Numbered from the stretch's first letter, positions 37,871 to 47,014 are shown. The stretch: DNA of 64,000 nt from Mycolicibacterium chubuense NBB4 (GCF_000266905.1 NC_018027.1:4030001-4094000); one strand, 5' to 3'. Program-made: numbers and translations. Notes: generated by a model not told the origin, from the sequence alone.

Positions 37871-39109
37871 ATGACGCCCGATCGAGCGCCGACGAGCAGG
37901 CGCGGACCCCTGTTGCTGATCCTGTTCGCCGCGTTGATGGCCGGGGCGGGCAACGGCATCTCGATCGTCGCGTTCCCCTGGCTGGTGCTGCAACGCAACG
38001 GATCCGCACTCGAGGCGTCGATCGTCGCGATGGCCGGCACGCTGCCCCTGCTGGTCGCGACGCTGATCGCCGGCGCCGCCGTCGACTTCCTCGGGCGCCG
38101 GCGCGTGTCGATGATCTCCGACGCGCTGTCGGCCCTGTCCGTCGCGGCGGTGCCCGTCCTCGCGCTGGCGTTCGGTGCGAGCGCCGTCAACGTCGCGGTG
38201 CTGGCCGGGCTGGCCGCGCTCGGCGCCTTCTTCGACCCGGCCGGGATGACCGCGCGCGAGACCATGCTCCCGGAGGCGGCGAACCGTGCCGGGTGGACCC
38301 TCGATCACGCGAACTCGGTGTTCGAGGCCGTCTTCAACCTCGCCTACATCGTCGGCCCGGGCATCGGCGGCCTGCTGATCGCCACGCTCGGCGGCGTCAA
38401 CACGATGTGGGTGACGGCCGCGGCGTTCGTCCTGTCGATCTTCGCCATCGGGGTACTGCGCCTCGAGGGCGCCGGTACGCCGGACCCCGCGGCGCTGTCG
38501 GGCGGCGTATGGTCCGGCATCATCGAGGGTCTGCGCTTCGTCTGGCGCAACCGGGTGCTGCGCACGCTGGCGTTCATCGACCTGGCGGCCACCGGCCTGT
38601 ACATGCCGATGGAAAGCGTGCTGTTCCCCAAGTACTTCACCGACCGCAACGAGCCGGCCCAGCTCGGCTGGGTGCTGATGGCGCTGAGCGTCGGCGGGCT
38701 CGTCGGCGCCCTCGGCTTCGCCGTGCTGTCGACGTACTTGCGCCGACGCACCGTGATGCTCACCGCCGTGGTGACGCTCGGGGTGGCGATGACCGTGATC
38801 GCGTTCCTGCCGCCGCTGCCGGTGATCCTCGTGCTGTGCGCGGTGGTCGGGTTCGTCTACGGGCCGATCGCCCCGATCTACAACTACGTGATGCAGACCC
38901 GCGCGCCGCACCATCTGCGCGGTCGCGTGGTCGGCGTGATGGGATCGCTCGCCTACGCCGCCGGCCCGCTGGGCCTGATCCTGGCCGGGCCGCTGGCGGA
39001 CGCGACCGGTCTGCACGTGACGTTCCTGGCGCTGTCGCTGCCGATGCTGGCGCTCGGTGTCGCGGCGGTGTTCCTGCCGGCGCTGTATGAGTTGGACCGC
39101 GAACCGTGA
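37871..39109 (+). CDS. tap: Major facilitator efflux pump (Tap-like, Rv1258c)
   Basis: 412 residues, about twelve membrane helices, MFS loop DFLGRRRVSMISD between helices 2 and 3, helix-4/5 region ARETMLPEAANRAGWTLDHAN and RRRTVMLTAVV after helix 8. Sequence style, length and neighbours (udgB and a glcD-like gene) point to Tap, the proton-driven efflux pump tied to intrinsic tetracycline and aminoglycoside tolerance in mycobacteria. ATG at 37871, divergent from udgB. Confidence 0.85.
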   Translation: MTPDRAPTSRRGPLLLILFAALMAGAGNGISIVAFPWLVLQRNGSALEASIVAMAGTLPLLVATLIAGAAVDFLGRRRVSMISDALSALSVAAVPVLALAFGASAVNVAVLAGLAALGAFFDPAGMTARETMLPEAANRAGWTLDHANSVFEAVFNLAYIVGPGIGGLLIATLGGVNTMWVTAAAFVLSIFAIGVLRLEGAGTPDPAALSGGVWSGIIEGLRFVWRNRVLRTLAFIDLAATGLYMPMESVLFPKYFTDRNEPAQLGWVLMALSVGGLVGALGFAVLSTYLRRRTVMLTAVVTLGVAMTVIAFLPPLPVILVLCAVVGFVYGPIAPIYNYVMQTRAPHHLRGRVVGVMGSLAYAAGPLGLILAGPLADATGLHVTFLALSLPMLALGVAAVFLPALYELDREP

Positions 39110-39122
39110 CATCCCGTCGCCA

Positions 39123-39128
39123 TAGACT
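39123..39128 (+). promoter_or_regulatory. Putative -10 box of the glcD-like gene
   Basis: TAGACT lies 6 nt before GTG 39135, just after the tap-like stop; suggests its own leaderless transcript. Confidence 0.4.
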
Positions 39129-39134
39129 GGCGGC

Positions 39135-40499
39135 GTGCACGCCGCGCTTGATCAGTTGATCGCAGTCCTGCCCGAGGGCACCGTGGTCACCGACCCGGAC
39201 ATCCTCGCGTCCTACCGGCAGGACCGCGCCGCCGATCCGGGCGCGGGCACCCCGCTGGCGGTGGTAAGGCCGCGGCGCACCGAGGAAGTGCAGGCGGTGC
39301 TGCGGTGGGCGAGCACCCACCGCGTCGCCGTGGTCCCGCGCGGCATGGGCACGGGCCTGTCCGGCGGCGCGACCGCGGTCGACGGCGGCATCGTGCTCTC
39401 GACGGAGAAGATGCGCGACATCTCGGTCGACCCCGTCACCCGCACCGCCGTGGTGCAGCCGGGGCTGCTCAATGCCGAGGTGAAGAAGGCCGTCGCCGAA
39501 TACGACCTGTGGTATCCGCCGGACCCGTCGTCGTACGAGATCTGCAGCATCGGAGGCAACATCGCCACCAATGCGGGCGGGCTGTGCTGTGTCAAGTACG
39601 GCGTCACCACCGATTACGTGCTCGGGCTGCAGGTCGTGCTGGCCGACGGCACCGCGGTGCGGCTCGGCGGCCCGCGCCTGAAAGACGTTGCGGGACTGTC
39701 GTTGACGAAGCTGTTCGTCGGTAGCGAAGGAACGCTCGGTGTGGTCACCGAGGTCACGCTGAAGTTGCTGCCCGCCCAGCACGGAGCGTGCACGGTCGTC
39801 GCGACGTTCGACTCGATCGAGGCGGCGGCACGCGCCGTGGTCACGATCACCGGCAAGATCCGGCCGTCGATGCTGGAGTTCATGGACGCCGCGGCCATCA
39901 ACGCCGTCGAGGACAAGCTGCGGATGGGCCTGGACCGGCAGGCCGCGGCGATGATGGTGGCGGCCAGTGACGACCGCGGACCGTCCGGGGCCGAGGACGC
40001 CGAGTTCATGGCCGGCGTGTTCGCCGAACACGGCGCCACGGAGGTGTTCTCGACGTCCGACCCCGACGAGGGCGAGGCGTTCGTCGCCGCGCGCCGCTTC
40101 GCGATCCCGGCGGTGGAGGCCAAGGGTTCGCTGCTGCTCGAGGACGTCGGTGTCCCGCTGCCCGCGCTGGCGGAACTGGTCAGCGGCGTCGAGAAGATCG
40201 CCGCGAACCACGACCTGATGATCTCGGTGATCGCGCACGCCGGCGACGGCAACACCCACCCGCTGATCGTGTTCGACCCCGCCGACGCCGCGATGGAACA
40301 GCGCGCGCAGCAGGCGTTCGGCGAGATCATGGACCTCGCCGTCAGCCTGGGCGGCACCATCACCGGCGAGCACGGAGTCGGCCGGCTGAAGCGGCCGTGG
40401 CTCGCGGGCCAGCTCGGGCCGGAGGCGATGGAACTCAACCGGCGGATCAAGACCGCGCTCGACCCCGACGGCATCCTCAACCCGGGCGCGGCGATCTAG
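39135..40499 (+). CDS. FAD-linked glycolate/lactate oxidase subunit (GlcD-like, Rv1257c)
   Basis: 454 residues. FAD-binding PCMH domain: VVPRGMGTGLSGGATAVDGG and the ICSIGGNIATNAGGL loop that holds the diphosphate; C-terminal oxidase cap with IAHAGDGNTHPLI and GEHGVGRLKRPWL. These enzymes oxidise 2-hydroxy acids such as glycolate or D-lactate. The stop at 40497-40499 is the last core codon before the foreign island: 9 bp later the GCAAG direct repeat begins. In M. tuberculosis the next gene is cyp130, here 14.5 kb away. Confidence 0.9.
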   Translation: MHAALDQLIAVLPEGTVVTDPDILASYRQDRAADPGAGTPLAVVRPRRTEEVQAVLRWASTHRVAVVPRGMGTGLSGGATAVDGGIVLSTEKMRDISVDPVTRTAVVQPGLLNAEVKKAVAEYDLWYPPDPSSYEICSIGGNIATNAGGLCCVKYGVTTDYVLGLQVVLADGTAVRLGGPRLKDVAGLSLTKLFVGSEGTLGVVTEVTLKLLPAQHGACTVVATFDSIEAAARAVVTITGKIRPSMLEFMDAAAINAVEDKLRMGLDRQAAAMMVAASDDRGPSGAEDAEFMAGVFAEHGATEVFSTSDPDEGEAFVAARRFAIPAVEAKGSLLLEDVGVPLPALAELVSGVEKIAANHDLMISVIAHAGDGNTHPLIVFDPADAAMEQRAQQAFGEIMDLAVSLGGTITGEHGVGRLKRPWLAGQLGPEAMELNRRIKTALDPDGILNPGAAI

Positions 40500-40514
40500 G
40501 TAGCTGCGGCAAGT

Positions 40515-40614
40515 TAGGTTCCACTTTCTCATAACGGATGCCGTCGCCTCTACCAGCGCCTTCCCAAAATTCCGGTCAAGATGGCGGCCGCCAAATTCCG
40601 TTTTCCATGGCGGA
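40515..40614 (+). repeat. Left-end degenerate repeat array of the island
   Basis: Three forward units related to TTCCGCTCnAAnATGGCGGA: one starting at 40515 (TAGGTTCCACT...ATAACGGA), one at 40570-40587 (TTCCGGTCAAGATGGCGG) and one at 40596-40614 (TTCCGTTTTCCATGGCGGA). Confidence 0.55.
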
Positions 40615-40653
40615 TCCTAGAACCACACGGTTGTCCAGATCTTGAAGACATAT

Positions 40654-41070
40654 CTACGGTCGGGTGTGCGCAGTTGACGCATCTGCGGCCAGCGCGAGGC
40701 CCTCGCGGATGGTGTCGATGAAGGGATGGTCCTCCCCTAGCGTCTGCTCGGCGTCGGCAAGCGTCGCCGCAAGCAACGCGACCGCATCGGATGGATGCCC
40801 GGACAACCGGTAGGTGTTCGCGACGTTGTGGCGCGTGCGCAGCGTGTGCGGGTGGTCGGCCCCAGTACGCGAGCTCGGGTTCCGACGAGCGGCTCGAGTA
40901 TCGAGATGGCTTCGTCGAGACGTCCAGCCGCTTGGTATGCGATGGCCTTGTTGTTTCGCGAGGTCAGTGTGTCTGGGTGGTCCTCGCCAAGCACGCGGAC
41001 GTGCTCGGCCAGCAGTGTCTCATTGGCGGTGATTGCCTGGCCGGTCTGGCCGGCCGCGAGGGATCCTGTG
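40654..41070 (-). pseudogene. Tetratricopeptide-repeat protein remnant, frameshifted and 5'-truncated
   Basis: Reading left from about 41070: GQTGQAITANETLLAEHV, RVLGEDHPDTLTSRNNKAIA, then YQAAGRLDEAISILEPLVG, the TPR repeats typical of actinobacterial NB-ARC/TPR signalling proteins. The frame breaks at a C-run at 40860-40863 (four C where five are needed); a one-base correction restores DHPHTLRTRHNVANTYRLSG and a further repeat, ending at a stop at 40654-40656. No recognisable N-terminal part remains upstream. It is the C-terminal end of a lost STAND-type or TPR regulator. Confidence 0.7.
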
Positions 41071-41256
41071 AGCGCCCGCACGTGGAGTCGGCCGCGGCGG
41101 TGGGGAAGGTGAAAGCCCAAGCAGGGAGCAATCGGTGGGTCGGCGAGGTGAGAAAGCCGCCGCTGCGGTGTCGGACCCCAGGTGTAGTCTCCGCCGCGAG
41201 GGAACACGGGCGAGTTCCTGCACACCGCGCTGAGGCTGCGGCGATAAGGAGTGTTG

Positions 41257-43113
41257 ATGGTCGACGGTGGACACAACCTTCAGTCGTTCTTGGTCGGGGC
41301 GGGCGCTGCTGTGCCCAAGCAGGCACCGCCGTGGTTTGCGTCGCAAGAGCAATACGAGACGTTTCAGAAGCTGTTCGCGACGGATGTTGGCGCACAGTGC
41401 ATCACGACGACAAGCATTGATGTCCCCCATCTCGATGAGGACGACCGAAAGCAAGCCTTGAGCAATCGGTCGCTGCGGTCGACACTGCAGTTGCTTTGCT
41501 CGACGTATGCCCGCCTCGACGCGGCCGCATTATTCGGCCGCGAAGCAGCGTTCGAAAAGAAGCTTGTTGCACCCCTCCAGGGGGACCTCGCCAATAAGGT
41601 CAGAGGAGCTCTAGCGGGTGGCAGTCGAATCATTCCGCCATCCGCGCTCAATCAGCTGATCCGCGAAGCTATCGAATGGTGCGCTGACGGCGACGCCGCG
41701 GATGACCTTGGCCCCATCAGCACGGTTGAATTCGTCCACATGGTTCTGTCCATCAACGGTGATCAAGAGGCACAGGACCGCCCCGACTTCTTCACCACCT
41801 GGCCGCCGACCCAAGATGAGCTGATTGCCTTCAACGATGCGATGACCCATGACGACGATCTCGTCTTAGAACACGTGCGACGACACATGCTTGTCGAATT
41901 CGCCCGGGCGCATACAAATTCGACCCCGGTGCCGCAGGCCATCCTCGCCCTCACCTACGACACGTGGTTCAAAGCATGGCCGGACGCGGCGCCACATAGT
42001 CTCATCGGTGACTCCCCCGAGCAAGCCTTCAAGAACTCGACGAACGTCCCCCTGCGCGACGTCGTCCGTATGGGCCTGCACATTTGGGGCCACACGAAAG
42101 CTGGTGCGATCAGCCTGGACATCGCAACGTTGAAAACTTTCGCCGATGCTGCTGCCCTGAATCTATTGAAGTCGACCGCGGTGCTGTCGGTCAAAGAGTA
42201 TCGCAAACGGCTGAAGAAGGAGCGCGCACAAGGGTTTCTCGCCCACCGCCGGTACACCTTTACCGAGCGGCCCATCATTCAGCTCGACGACGAAAATTAC
42301 ATCGTTCTCCGACCAGCCTGGGTGCTGGACAGGTTCTGCGGCTCGCAGCTCTACTGGCAGACTTTCGCCCAGTTTGGCTTCGAAAAGACCCCTGCGGGTG
42401 AACAGTTCAGCCTCGCCATAAACTACGTCTTCGAGTCAACTGTCGGGTACTTGTTCCGCCGCGCCGCCCGTCGAGCTCGGCCCACGATCACGCTGATCAC
42501 CGAAGCCGAAATGCAGCAGGCGTGGACTAAGGGCGGCATCACCCCATCGGTCTGCGACTGGGTGCTCGTTTCCGGTAACTCGTGCGCACTGATCGACGCA
42601 ACCAACGTATGGCTCGACGCCAACGCCGCACAAGGACTATCCGACCCGGATGAGTACCAGGCCGATCTAGAAGAAACCTTCATCAACAAGAAGTTCGAGC
42701 AGTTGAAGTCCACTCGACAACTTCTGATCGACAACGGCTGGGAGGGTTGCACATTCAATGACACAACTATCTACACGCCAATCGTTGTAGTTCCAAACAC
42801 GGGCATCCCAGCCAGTGTGTTCGCTGATATCGACGTGAAACTCCGCACGGGCCAACTCGCACCAAACATGTTGGCGGCAGGTGTGCTCACCTATCACGAA
42901 CTCGAAGTTTTTGAGGGCATCACACAACACAGAGCCCCGCAGATGTTTGTCGGGCTGCTGGCGCGGTGGCGTCTCCAGTGCACCACCCCAATGCCCATGC
43001 GTCTTCAAACTTTCCTGGACATCAGCGGCTTCGACCGACCTAGAAGCACCTACATGGGCACAGCTAATAGCTTGCTAATCAAGAAGATCGGTCCTCCGAT
43101 ACCGCAACTGTAG
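41257..43113 (+). CDS. Island protein of unknown function, possible degenerate nuclease fold
   Basis: 618 residues from ATG 41257, with AAGGAG at ideal spacing, so it looks actively translated. No signal peptide or membrane helix. The N-terminal two thirds are mainly helical (for example EEF-type charged helices and VLSVKEYRKRLKKERAQGFL). In the C-terminal third, YVFESTVGYLF, then D434 in SVCDWVLVSG and D447 in ALIDATN are arranged like the E...D...(D/E)xK core of PD-(D/E)xK nucleases, but the catalytic Lys position is Asn. I do not recognise the family. Its codon use is less GC-biased than the core genes. A defence-related role is inferred only from the island context. Confidence 0.75.
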   Translation: MVDGGHNLQSFLVGAGAAVPKQAPPWFASQEQYETFQKLFATDVGAQCITTTSIDVPHLDEDDRKQALSNRSLRSTLQLLCSTYARLDAAALFGREAAFEKKLVAPLQGDLANKVRGALAGGSRIIPPSALNQLIREAIEWCADGDAADDLGPISTVEFVHMVLSINGDQEAQDRPDFFTTWPPTQDELIAFNDAMTHDDDLVLEHVRRHMLVEFARAHTNSTPVPQAILALTYDTWFKAWPDAAPHSLIGDSPEQAFKNSTNVPLRDVVRMGLHIWGHTKAGAISLDIATLKTFADAAALNLLKSTAVLSVKEYRKRLKKERAQGFLAHRRYTFTERPIIQLDDENYIVLRPAWVLDRFCGSQLYWQTFAQFGFEKTPAGEQFSLAINYVFESTVGYLFRRAARRARPTITLITEAEMQQAWTKGGITPSVCDWVLVSGNSCALIDATNVWLDANAAQGLSDPDEYQADLEETFINKKFEQLKSTRQLLIDNGWEGCTFNDTTIYTPIVVVPNTGIPASVFADIDVKLRTGQLAPNMLAAGVLTYHELEVFEGITQHRAPQMFVGLLARWRLQCTTPMPMRLQTFLDISGFDRPRSTYMGTANSLLIKKIGPPIPQL

Positions 43114-43182
43114 GCCACGGGGCTGACCGTTCTAGTCGCTCAACTAATGTGCAGATCTTCGCCTATCTGCCACTTGTTGATA

Positions 43183-43213
43183 GGTGCCGTCAATCGTATG
43201 GGTGCCGTCAATC
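43183..43213. repeat. 13-bp direct repeat, 18-bp period
   Basis: GGTGCCGTCAATC at 43183-43195 and 43201-43213, in the non-coding stretch 43114-43377 after the unknown 618-residue gene. Confidence 0.6.
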
Positions 43214-43225
43214 ATGTAGTCTGCT

Positions 43226-43241
43226 GACGTCATATGACGTC
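43226..43241. promoter_or_regulatory. Perfect 16-bp palindrome, possible operator
   Basis: GACGTCATATGACGTC is fully self-complementary. It lies in an intergenic stretch with no gene on either strand; a regulator-binding site is possible but no target promoter is clear. Confidence 0.35.
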
Positions 43242-43377
43242 GGCGGAGACGACGACGTTGTCGAACGGCGTGCCTACGCTAGGACGCAGCGCGCGGCAGA
43301 TGGGTGGCCGCCATCCGGTGCAGACTGAGTTATGTGTCAGCATCCGCCGGCGGCTGCGAGAACGTCTCTTCCTACCG

Positions 43378-43702
43378 CTAGTCCAGCTCGACTACTTGCT
43401 GTTCGATTGAGTCCGCGCCGAGCCACTTAAGCTGAACGGTGTTCTTGCCCAACGCGGGGACGAGGTTAGCTGTAGCCTCGCCGGATCCATCGCTAGCAAT
43501 GACGTTGAACTGCACCGGACCTGTCGTGACCTCTAGCCATCCAAGCGGAATGCTGGCTGCCCCGATTCTCACATGGAGCGGATGGTGAAACATCGCCTGC
43601 TGGAGCCCTTCGGGCGCTGAGGCACCAGGGGGCCAAATCAGACTGCCGCGGCCACCCGGTCGCTCCCGGTGAGTCGACCGATACTGATTCGCTGTCGATC
43701 AC
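43378..43702 (-). pseudogene. Small gene separated from its ribosome-binding site by IS21, probably frameshifted
   Basis: A GTG at 43702 (IDSESVSVDSPGATGWPRQS follows) opens a frame that runs to a stop at 43493, while a second frame carries a more protein-like sequence, IWPPGASAPEGLQQ then MFHHPLHVRIGAASIPLGWL, to a stop at 43378. One frameshift near 43635 would join them into about 108 residues. Immediately upstream of the GTG is the IS21 target duplication; the matching AGGAGG now lies at 46270-46275 on the far side of the element. The product is unknown and the frameshift reading is tentative; the shorter frame from ATG 43593 could also be an independent gene. Confidence 0.35.
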
Positions 43703-43871
43703 TCCGGTGTCCGTGGCCATGAAAAAGTCCCCACTGGTGGCCAAGTGGAGGTCCCCACTGGTGGCCAGATAAAAGTCCCCACCCCGTGTTCGTCGTGTCG
43801 ATCAGGAACTGTGGGCCCCGATGGTGACGGTGAAGGCGCCAACCAATCGCCACCACCATCGGGGAGTTCCA

Positions 43872-45389
43872 TTGAAGTCTGCGAGGGACCGCATGGACAT
43901 CATTTCCGCCTACCAACAGCTCGGGTCCTACCGAGCCGCCGCCGAGCAGTGCGGCACCACCCATAAGACCGTCAGAAGGGTCGTCGCCAAGTTCGAAGCC
44001 GACCAGGCCGGTGTGGTTCCGGCGCCGCGGGTTGAACGCGGCCATAACTACGATGCGGTGACCGATCTTGTCGCCGAGCGGGTCGAGAAGTCGAAGGGTC
44101 GGATCTCGGCGAAGCGGCTGTTGCCGATTGCCCGTGCTGCCGGCTACCAGGGCTCGGCACGCAACTTCCGGCGGCTGGTCGCCGATGCGAAAGCGTTGTG
44201 GCGCAGTGCTAATCATCGTGGTCGCCGTCCGGCGGTGTGGGAGCCGGGGCAGTATCTGGTGATCGACTGGGCCGAGGCCGCGCCGGGACTGTTCCTGTTC
44301 TGCGCGGTGCTGGCGTTCTCGAGGTGGCGCTTCGTCCGATTCGCCACCGACCAGAAGGCGTCCACGACGTTGGCGTTGATCGCCGAGGCGCTGGCCGCGA
44401 TCGGCGGTGTCCCTGCCCGCGTGCTGGCCGATCGGATGGCCTGCCTCAAAGGCGGCGTGGTCGCCAACGTCGTCGTGCCGACCCCGGACTACATCCGGCT
44501 GGCCGGCCACTACGGTTTCGCTCCCGATTTCTGTCACGCCGCCGACCCGCAGTCCAAGGGCATCGTGGAACACCTGTGCGGCTACGCCCAGGACGACCTG
44601 GCCGTGCCGTTGTTGACCGAGGCCGCCGTCGCCGGCACGCCGGTCACGCTGCGCGAGGCGAACGCCGCGGCCCTGTCGTGGTGCGCGGAGGTCAACGCCG
44701 CGATTCATTCGGAGATCTGCGCGGTCCCCGACGAGCGACTCGGCGTTGAATGTGAACTGCTGCAACCACTCCCATCGCTGAGGTTGCAGATCGGGGCACC
44801 GTCGGTGCTGCGCAAAGTCGATCGACTGTCCTGTGTCCGGTACGGGTCGGCCCGCTACTCGGTACCCACCCGACTGATCGGATCGACGGTGGCCGTGGTC
44901 GTCGACCACGGCGCGATCGTCCTGCTCGAACCCGCGACCGGGGTGATCGTGGCCGAACACGAACTCCTCGCCCCCGGCGGCACCTCGATCCTCGACGAGC
45001 ACTACGACGGGCCCCGCCCGGCACCCAGTCGCGGGCCGCGACCGAAGACCACCGTGGAAAGACAGTTCTGCGATCTGGGCGCCGACGCGCAGGCGTTCCT
45101 CGTCGGTGCGGCGGCGATCGGCAACACCCGCCTCGGAGCCGAGCTCGAGATCCTGCTCGCCCTCGGAGCCGCTCACGGCGAGGCGGCCCTGGTCGCCGCA
45201 CTGCACCGGGCGGTGGCCTTCCGCCGGTTTCGGGCCGCCGACGTGCGGTCCATCCTGGCCGCCGGCACCGGAACACCGCAGCCCCGCCCCGCCGGCGATG
45301 CACTCATCCTGGATCTGCCGGTGGCACCGACCCGACCGCTGGACGCCTACAAAGTCAGCACCATGGTCGACGGCGAGGTGATCCCGTGA
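43872..45389 (+). CDS. istA: IS21 transposase IstA
   Basis: 505 residues from TTG 43872, preceded by GGGGAG, giving the family's usual start KSARDRMDIISAYQQLGSY; an upstream ATG at 43821 would add 17 residues. N-terminal helix-turn-helix (RAAAEQCGTTHKTVRRVV) binds the terminal repeats. The DDE core is visible as D in YLVIDWAEA, D in RVLADRMACLKG and E in QSKGIVEHLCGY, so the transposase appears active. Its stop overlaps the istB start by 4 bp. Confidence 0.93.
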   Translation: MKSARDRMDIISAYQQLGSYRAAAEQCGTTHKTVRRVVAKFEADQAGVVPAPRVERGHNYDAVTDLVAERVEKSKGRISAKRLLPIARAAGYQGSARNFRRLVADAKALWRSANHRGRRPAVWEPGQYLVIDWAEAAPGLFLFCAVLAFSRWRFVRFATDQKASTTLALIAEALAAIGGVPARVLADRMACLKGGVVANVVVPTPDYIRLAGHYGFAPDFCHAADPQSKGIVEHLCGYAQDDLAVPLLTEAAVAGTPVTLREANAAALSWCAEVNAAIHSEICAVPDERLGVECELLQPLPSLRLQIGAPSVLRKVDRLSCVRYGSARYSVPTRLIGSTVAVVVDHGAIVLLEPATGVIVAEHELLAPGGTSILDEHYDGPRPAPSRGPRPKTTVERQFCDLGADAQAFLVGAAAIGNTRLGAELEILLALGAAHGEAALVAALHRAVAFRRFRAADVRSILAAGTGTPQPRPAGDALILDLPVAPTRPLDAYKVSTMVDGEVIP

Positions 45390-46198
45390 CCGAGACCCCA
45401 TCGGTCACCGCCACCGAACTCGTTGCACCACCGTCGGTTCCACCGCTGCCCGCCGATCTGGATGCCGGGCTGCGACGGCTGAAGCTGGCCGCCGTGCGAC
45501 GCACCGCACCCGAGGTACTGATCACCGCCAAGACCCAACGCTGGACCCCCGAGGAAGTGCTACGGACACTGGTCGAAACCGAACTGGCCGCCCGCGACGC
45601 CTCCAACGTCGTCAACCGACTCAAGGCCGCGGCGTTCCCCGTCCCCAAGACGTTGGAGTCATTCAACGTGGCCGCGTCCTCGATCCCGGCGAAGACCTTC
45701 GACTACCTGTCGAACCTGGAATGGATTCACACCCAACAGAACCTGGCGATCATCGGACCGGCAGGGACAGGAAAGTCCCACACGCTGATCGGGTTGGGGA
45801 CCGCGGCGATCCACGCCGGACTCAAGGTCCGCTACTTCACCGCCGCCGACCTCGTCGAGACCCTCTACCGCGGCCTGGCCGACAACACCGTCGGCAAGAT
45901 CATCGAATCCCTGCTCCGGACCGATCTGATCATCCTCGACGAACTCGGCTTCGCCCCACTCGACGACACCGGCACCCAGCTGCTGTTCCGCCTCGTCGCC
46001 GGCGCCTACGAACGCCGGTCTTTGGCCATCGGATCGCACTGGCCCTTCGAGCAGTGGGGCCGATTCCTGCCCGAGCAGACCACCGCCGTCAGCATCCTCG
46101 ACCGGCTCCTTCACCACGCCACCGTCGTCATCACCGACGGCGACTCCTACCGCATGAAAGACGCCAAACACCGAAAGGAGCAATCCAAGCCAACCTAG
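45386..46198 (+). CDS. istB: IS21 helper ATPase IstB
   Basis: 270 residues from GTG 45386. DnaC-like AAA+ ATPase with Walker A IIGPAGTGKSH, Walker B LIILDELGFAPLDD and the sensor region RRSLAIGSHWPFEQWGRFLP. It selects target DNA and stimulates IstA strand transfer. Intact and translationally coupled to istA. Confidence 0.93.
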   Translation: MTETPSVTATELVAPPSVPPLPADLDAGLRRLKLAAVRRTAPEVLITAKTQRWTPEEVLRTLVETELAARDASNVVNRLKAAAFPVPKTLESFNVAASSIPAKTFDYLSNLEWIHTQQNLAIIGPAGTGKSHTLIGLGTAAIHAGLKVRYFTAADLVETLYRGLADNTVGKIIESLLRTDLIILDELGFAPLDDTGTQLLFRLVAGAYERRSLAIGSHWPFEQWGRFLPEQTTAVSILDRLLHHATVVITDGDSYRMKDAKHRKEQSKPT

Positions 46199-46408
46199 GA
46201 ACTACCGCACGGGGTGGGGACTTTTATCTGGCCACCAGCGGGGACATCAACTTGGCCATTGACATCCGGCCTCCTGCAAGGCTCGAATTCCTGCGATCGA
46301 GTGTCTTCCGAAAGTCCGTGACTATCCCGAATCCCTTGGTGGCGAACTATACCGGGGGCCGGCGGCGCACGCCGACGATCAGCCCGTAGGAGGAGGATGG
46401 CTCAGATT

Positions 46409-47014
46409 TCAGGGCACGATGGCCAAGGTGATGTTCTGGCTGTATTCAGCACCGGAGTCTTGGTGTGTGGTCACCGTGACGGTATAGTTGCCCGGCTGGT
46501 GAATGTCGAACCAGACGCTAGAGGAGCAGTTCGACGAGTCCTTGGCTTGGTCGGTATCCGGTCCTTGGACGCGTGCTGACGATGCGCACGCCCCATCGAT
46601 CTCATGACCATCAGCTCTCGCGGTCCAATCGACCCGAACGGACTTACCCCCGTTGTTGTCGGCGCGGTAAGAGTTAAGTGCGGTCTTGTTGTACGCCCAC
46701 GTCGTGATGTCGAGGCGATTGACCACTGGGATTGGTGGTGGTGCGTCAGTGGTCGTCACCGGAGGTTGTGGGGCGGGCGTCGAGGGTGAGTCCGACATGA
46801 CCGGCACCTCGGGAGCCGGGCTCTCCGGTGAGGGCGGCCACCCCGGAGAAGTGTCTGGGGTTGCATTGCTTGTGGCCGTCATGACTGATGTCGTTGGTTC
46901 AGTAGGAGAGTCGGAGGCGGTGTACCAGTCCTTTGGCACGATTGCAATCACGCCAGCGATGGCGGCGATGATGCCAGCTATGCCGACGGCGCGCTCAAAC
47001 GTAGTCAACGCCAT
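46409..47014 (-). CDS. Membrane-anchored extracellular protein with Pro/Thr linker
   Basis: 201 residues. One N-terminal helix (VGIAGIIAAIAGVIAIV), a Ser/Thr/Pro-rich linker of about 70 residues (PTEPTTSVMTATSNATPDTS), and a C-terminal beta-rich domain with two Cys (ACASSARVQG, NCSSSVWFDIHQPGNYTVTV) resembling an Ig-like or PKD fold. No clear family. Starts inside the end of the P-loop gene fragment just upstream, so they share a transcript. Confidence 0.6.
   Translation of the reverse strand: MALTTFERAVGIAGIIAAIAGVIAIVPKDWYTASDSPTEPTTSVMTATSNATPDTSPGWPPSPESPAPEVPVMSDSPSTPAPQPPVTTTDAPPPIPVVNRLDITTWAYNKTALNSYRADNNGGKSVRVDWTARADGHEIDGACASSARVQGPDTDQAKDSSNCSSSVWFDIHQPGNYTVTVTTHQDSGAEYSQNITLAIVP

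Larger units (their letters stand above)
43708..46264. mobile_element. Complete IS21-family insertion sequence (2557 bp) with TCCGG duplication
   Basis: Ends are TGTCCGTGGCCATG (43708) and, inverted, TGTCAATGGCCAAG (46264). Each end carries repeats of the type GTCCCCACTGGTGGCC; the innermost copies continue into GGTGGCCAGATAAAAGTCCC at both ends. TCCGG flanks the element at 43703-43707 and 46265-46269. It encodes istA and istB, both intact. Confidence 0.92.

Noticed and set aside
35728..39090. 1120-codon plus-strand open frame over the LLM, udgB and tap-like genes
   Set aside because: It runs through three well-supported genes in other frames and encodes Arg/Gly-rich noise.
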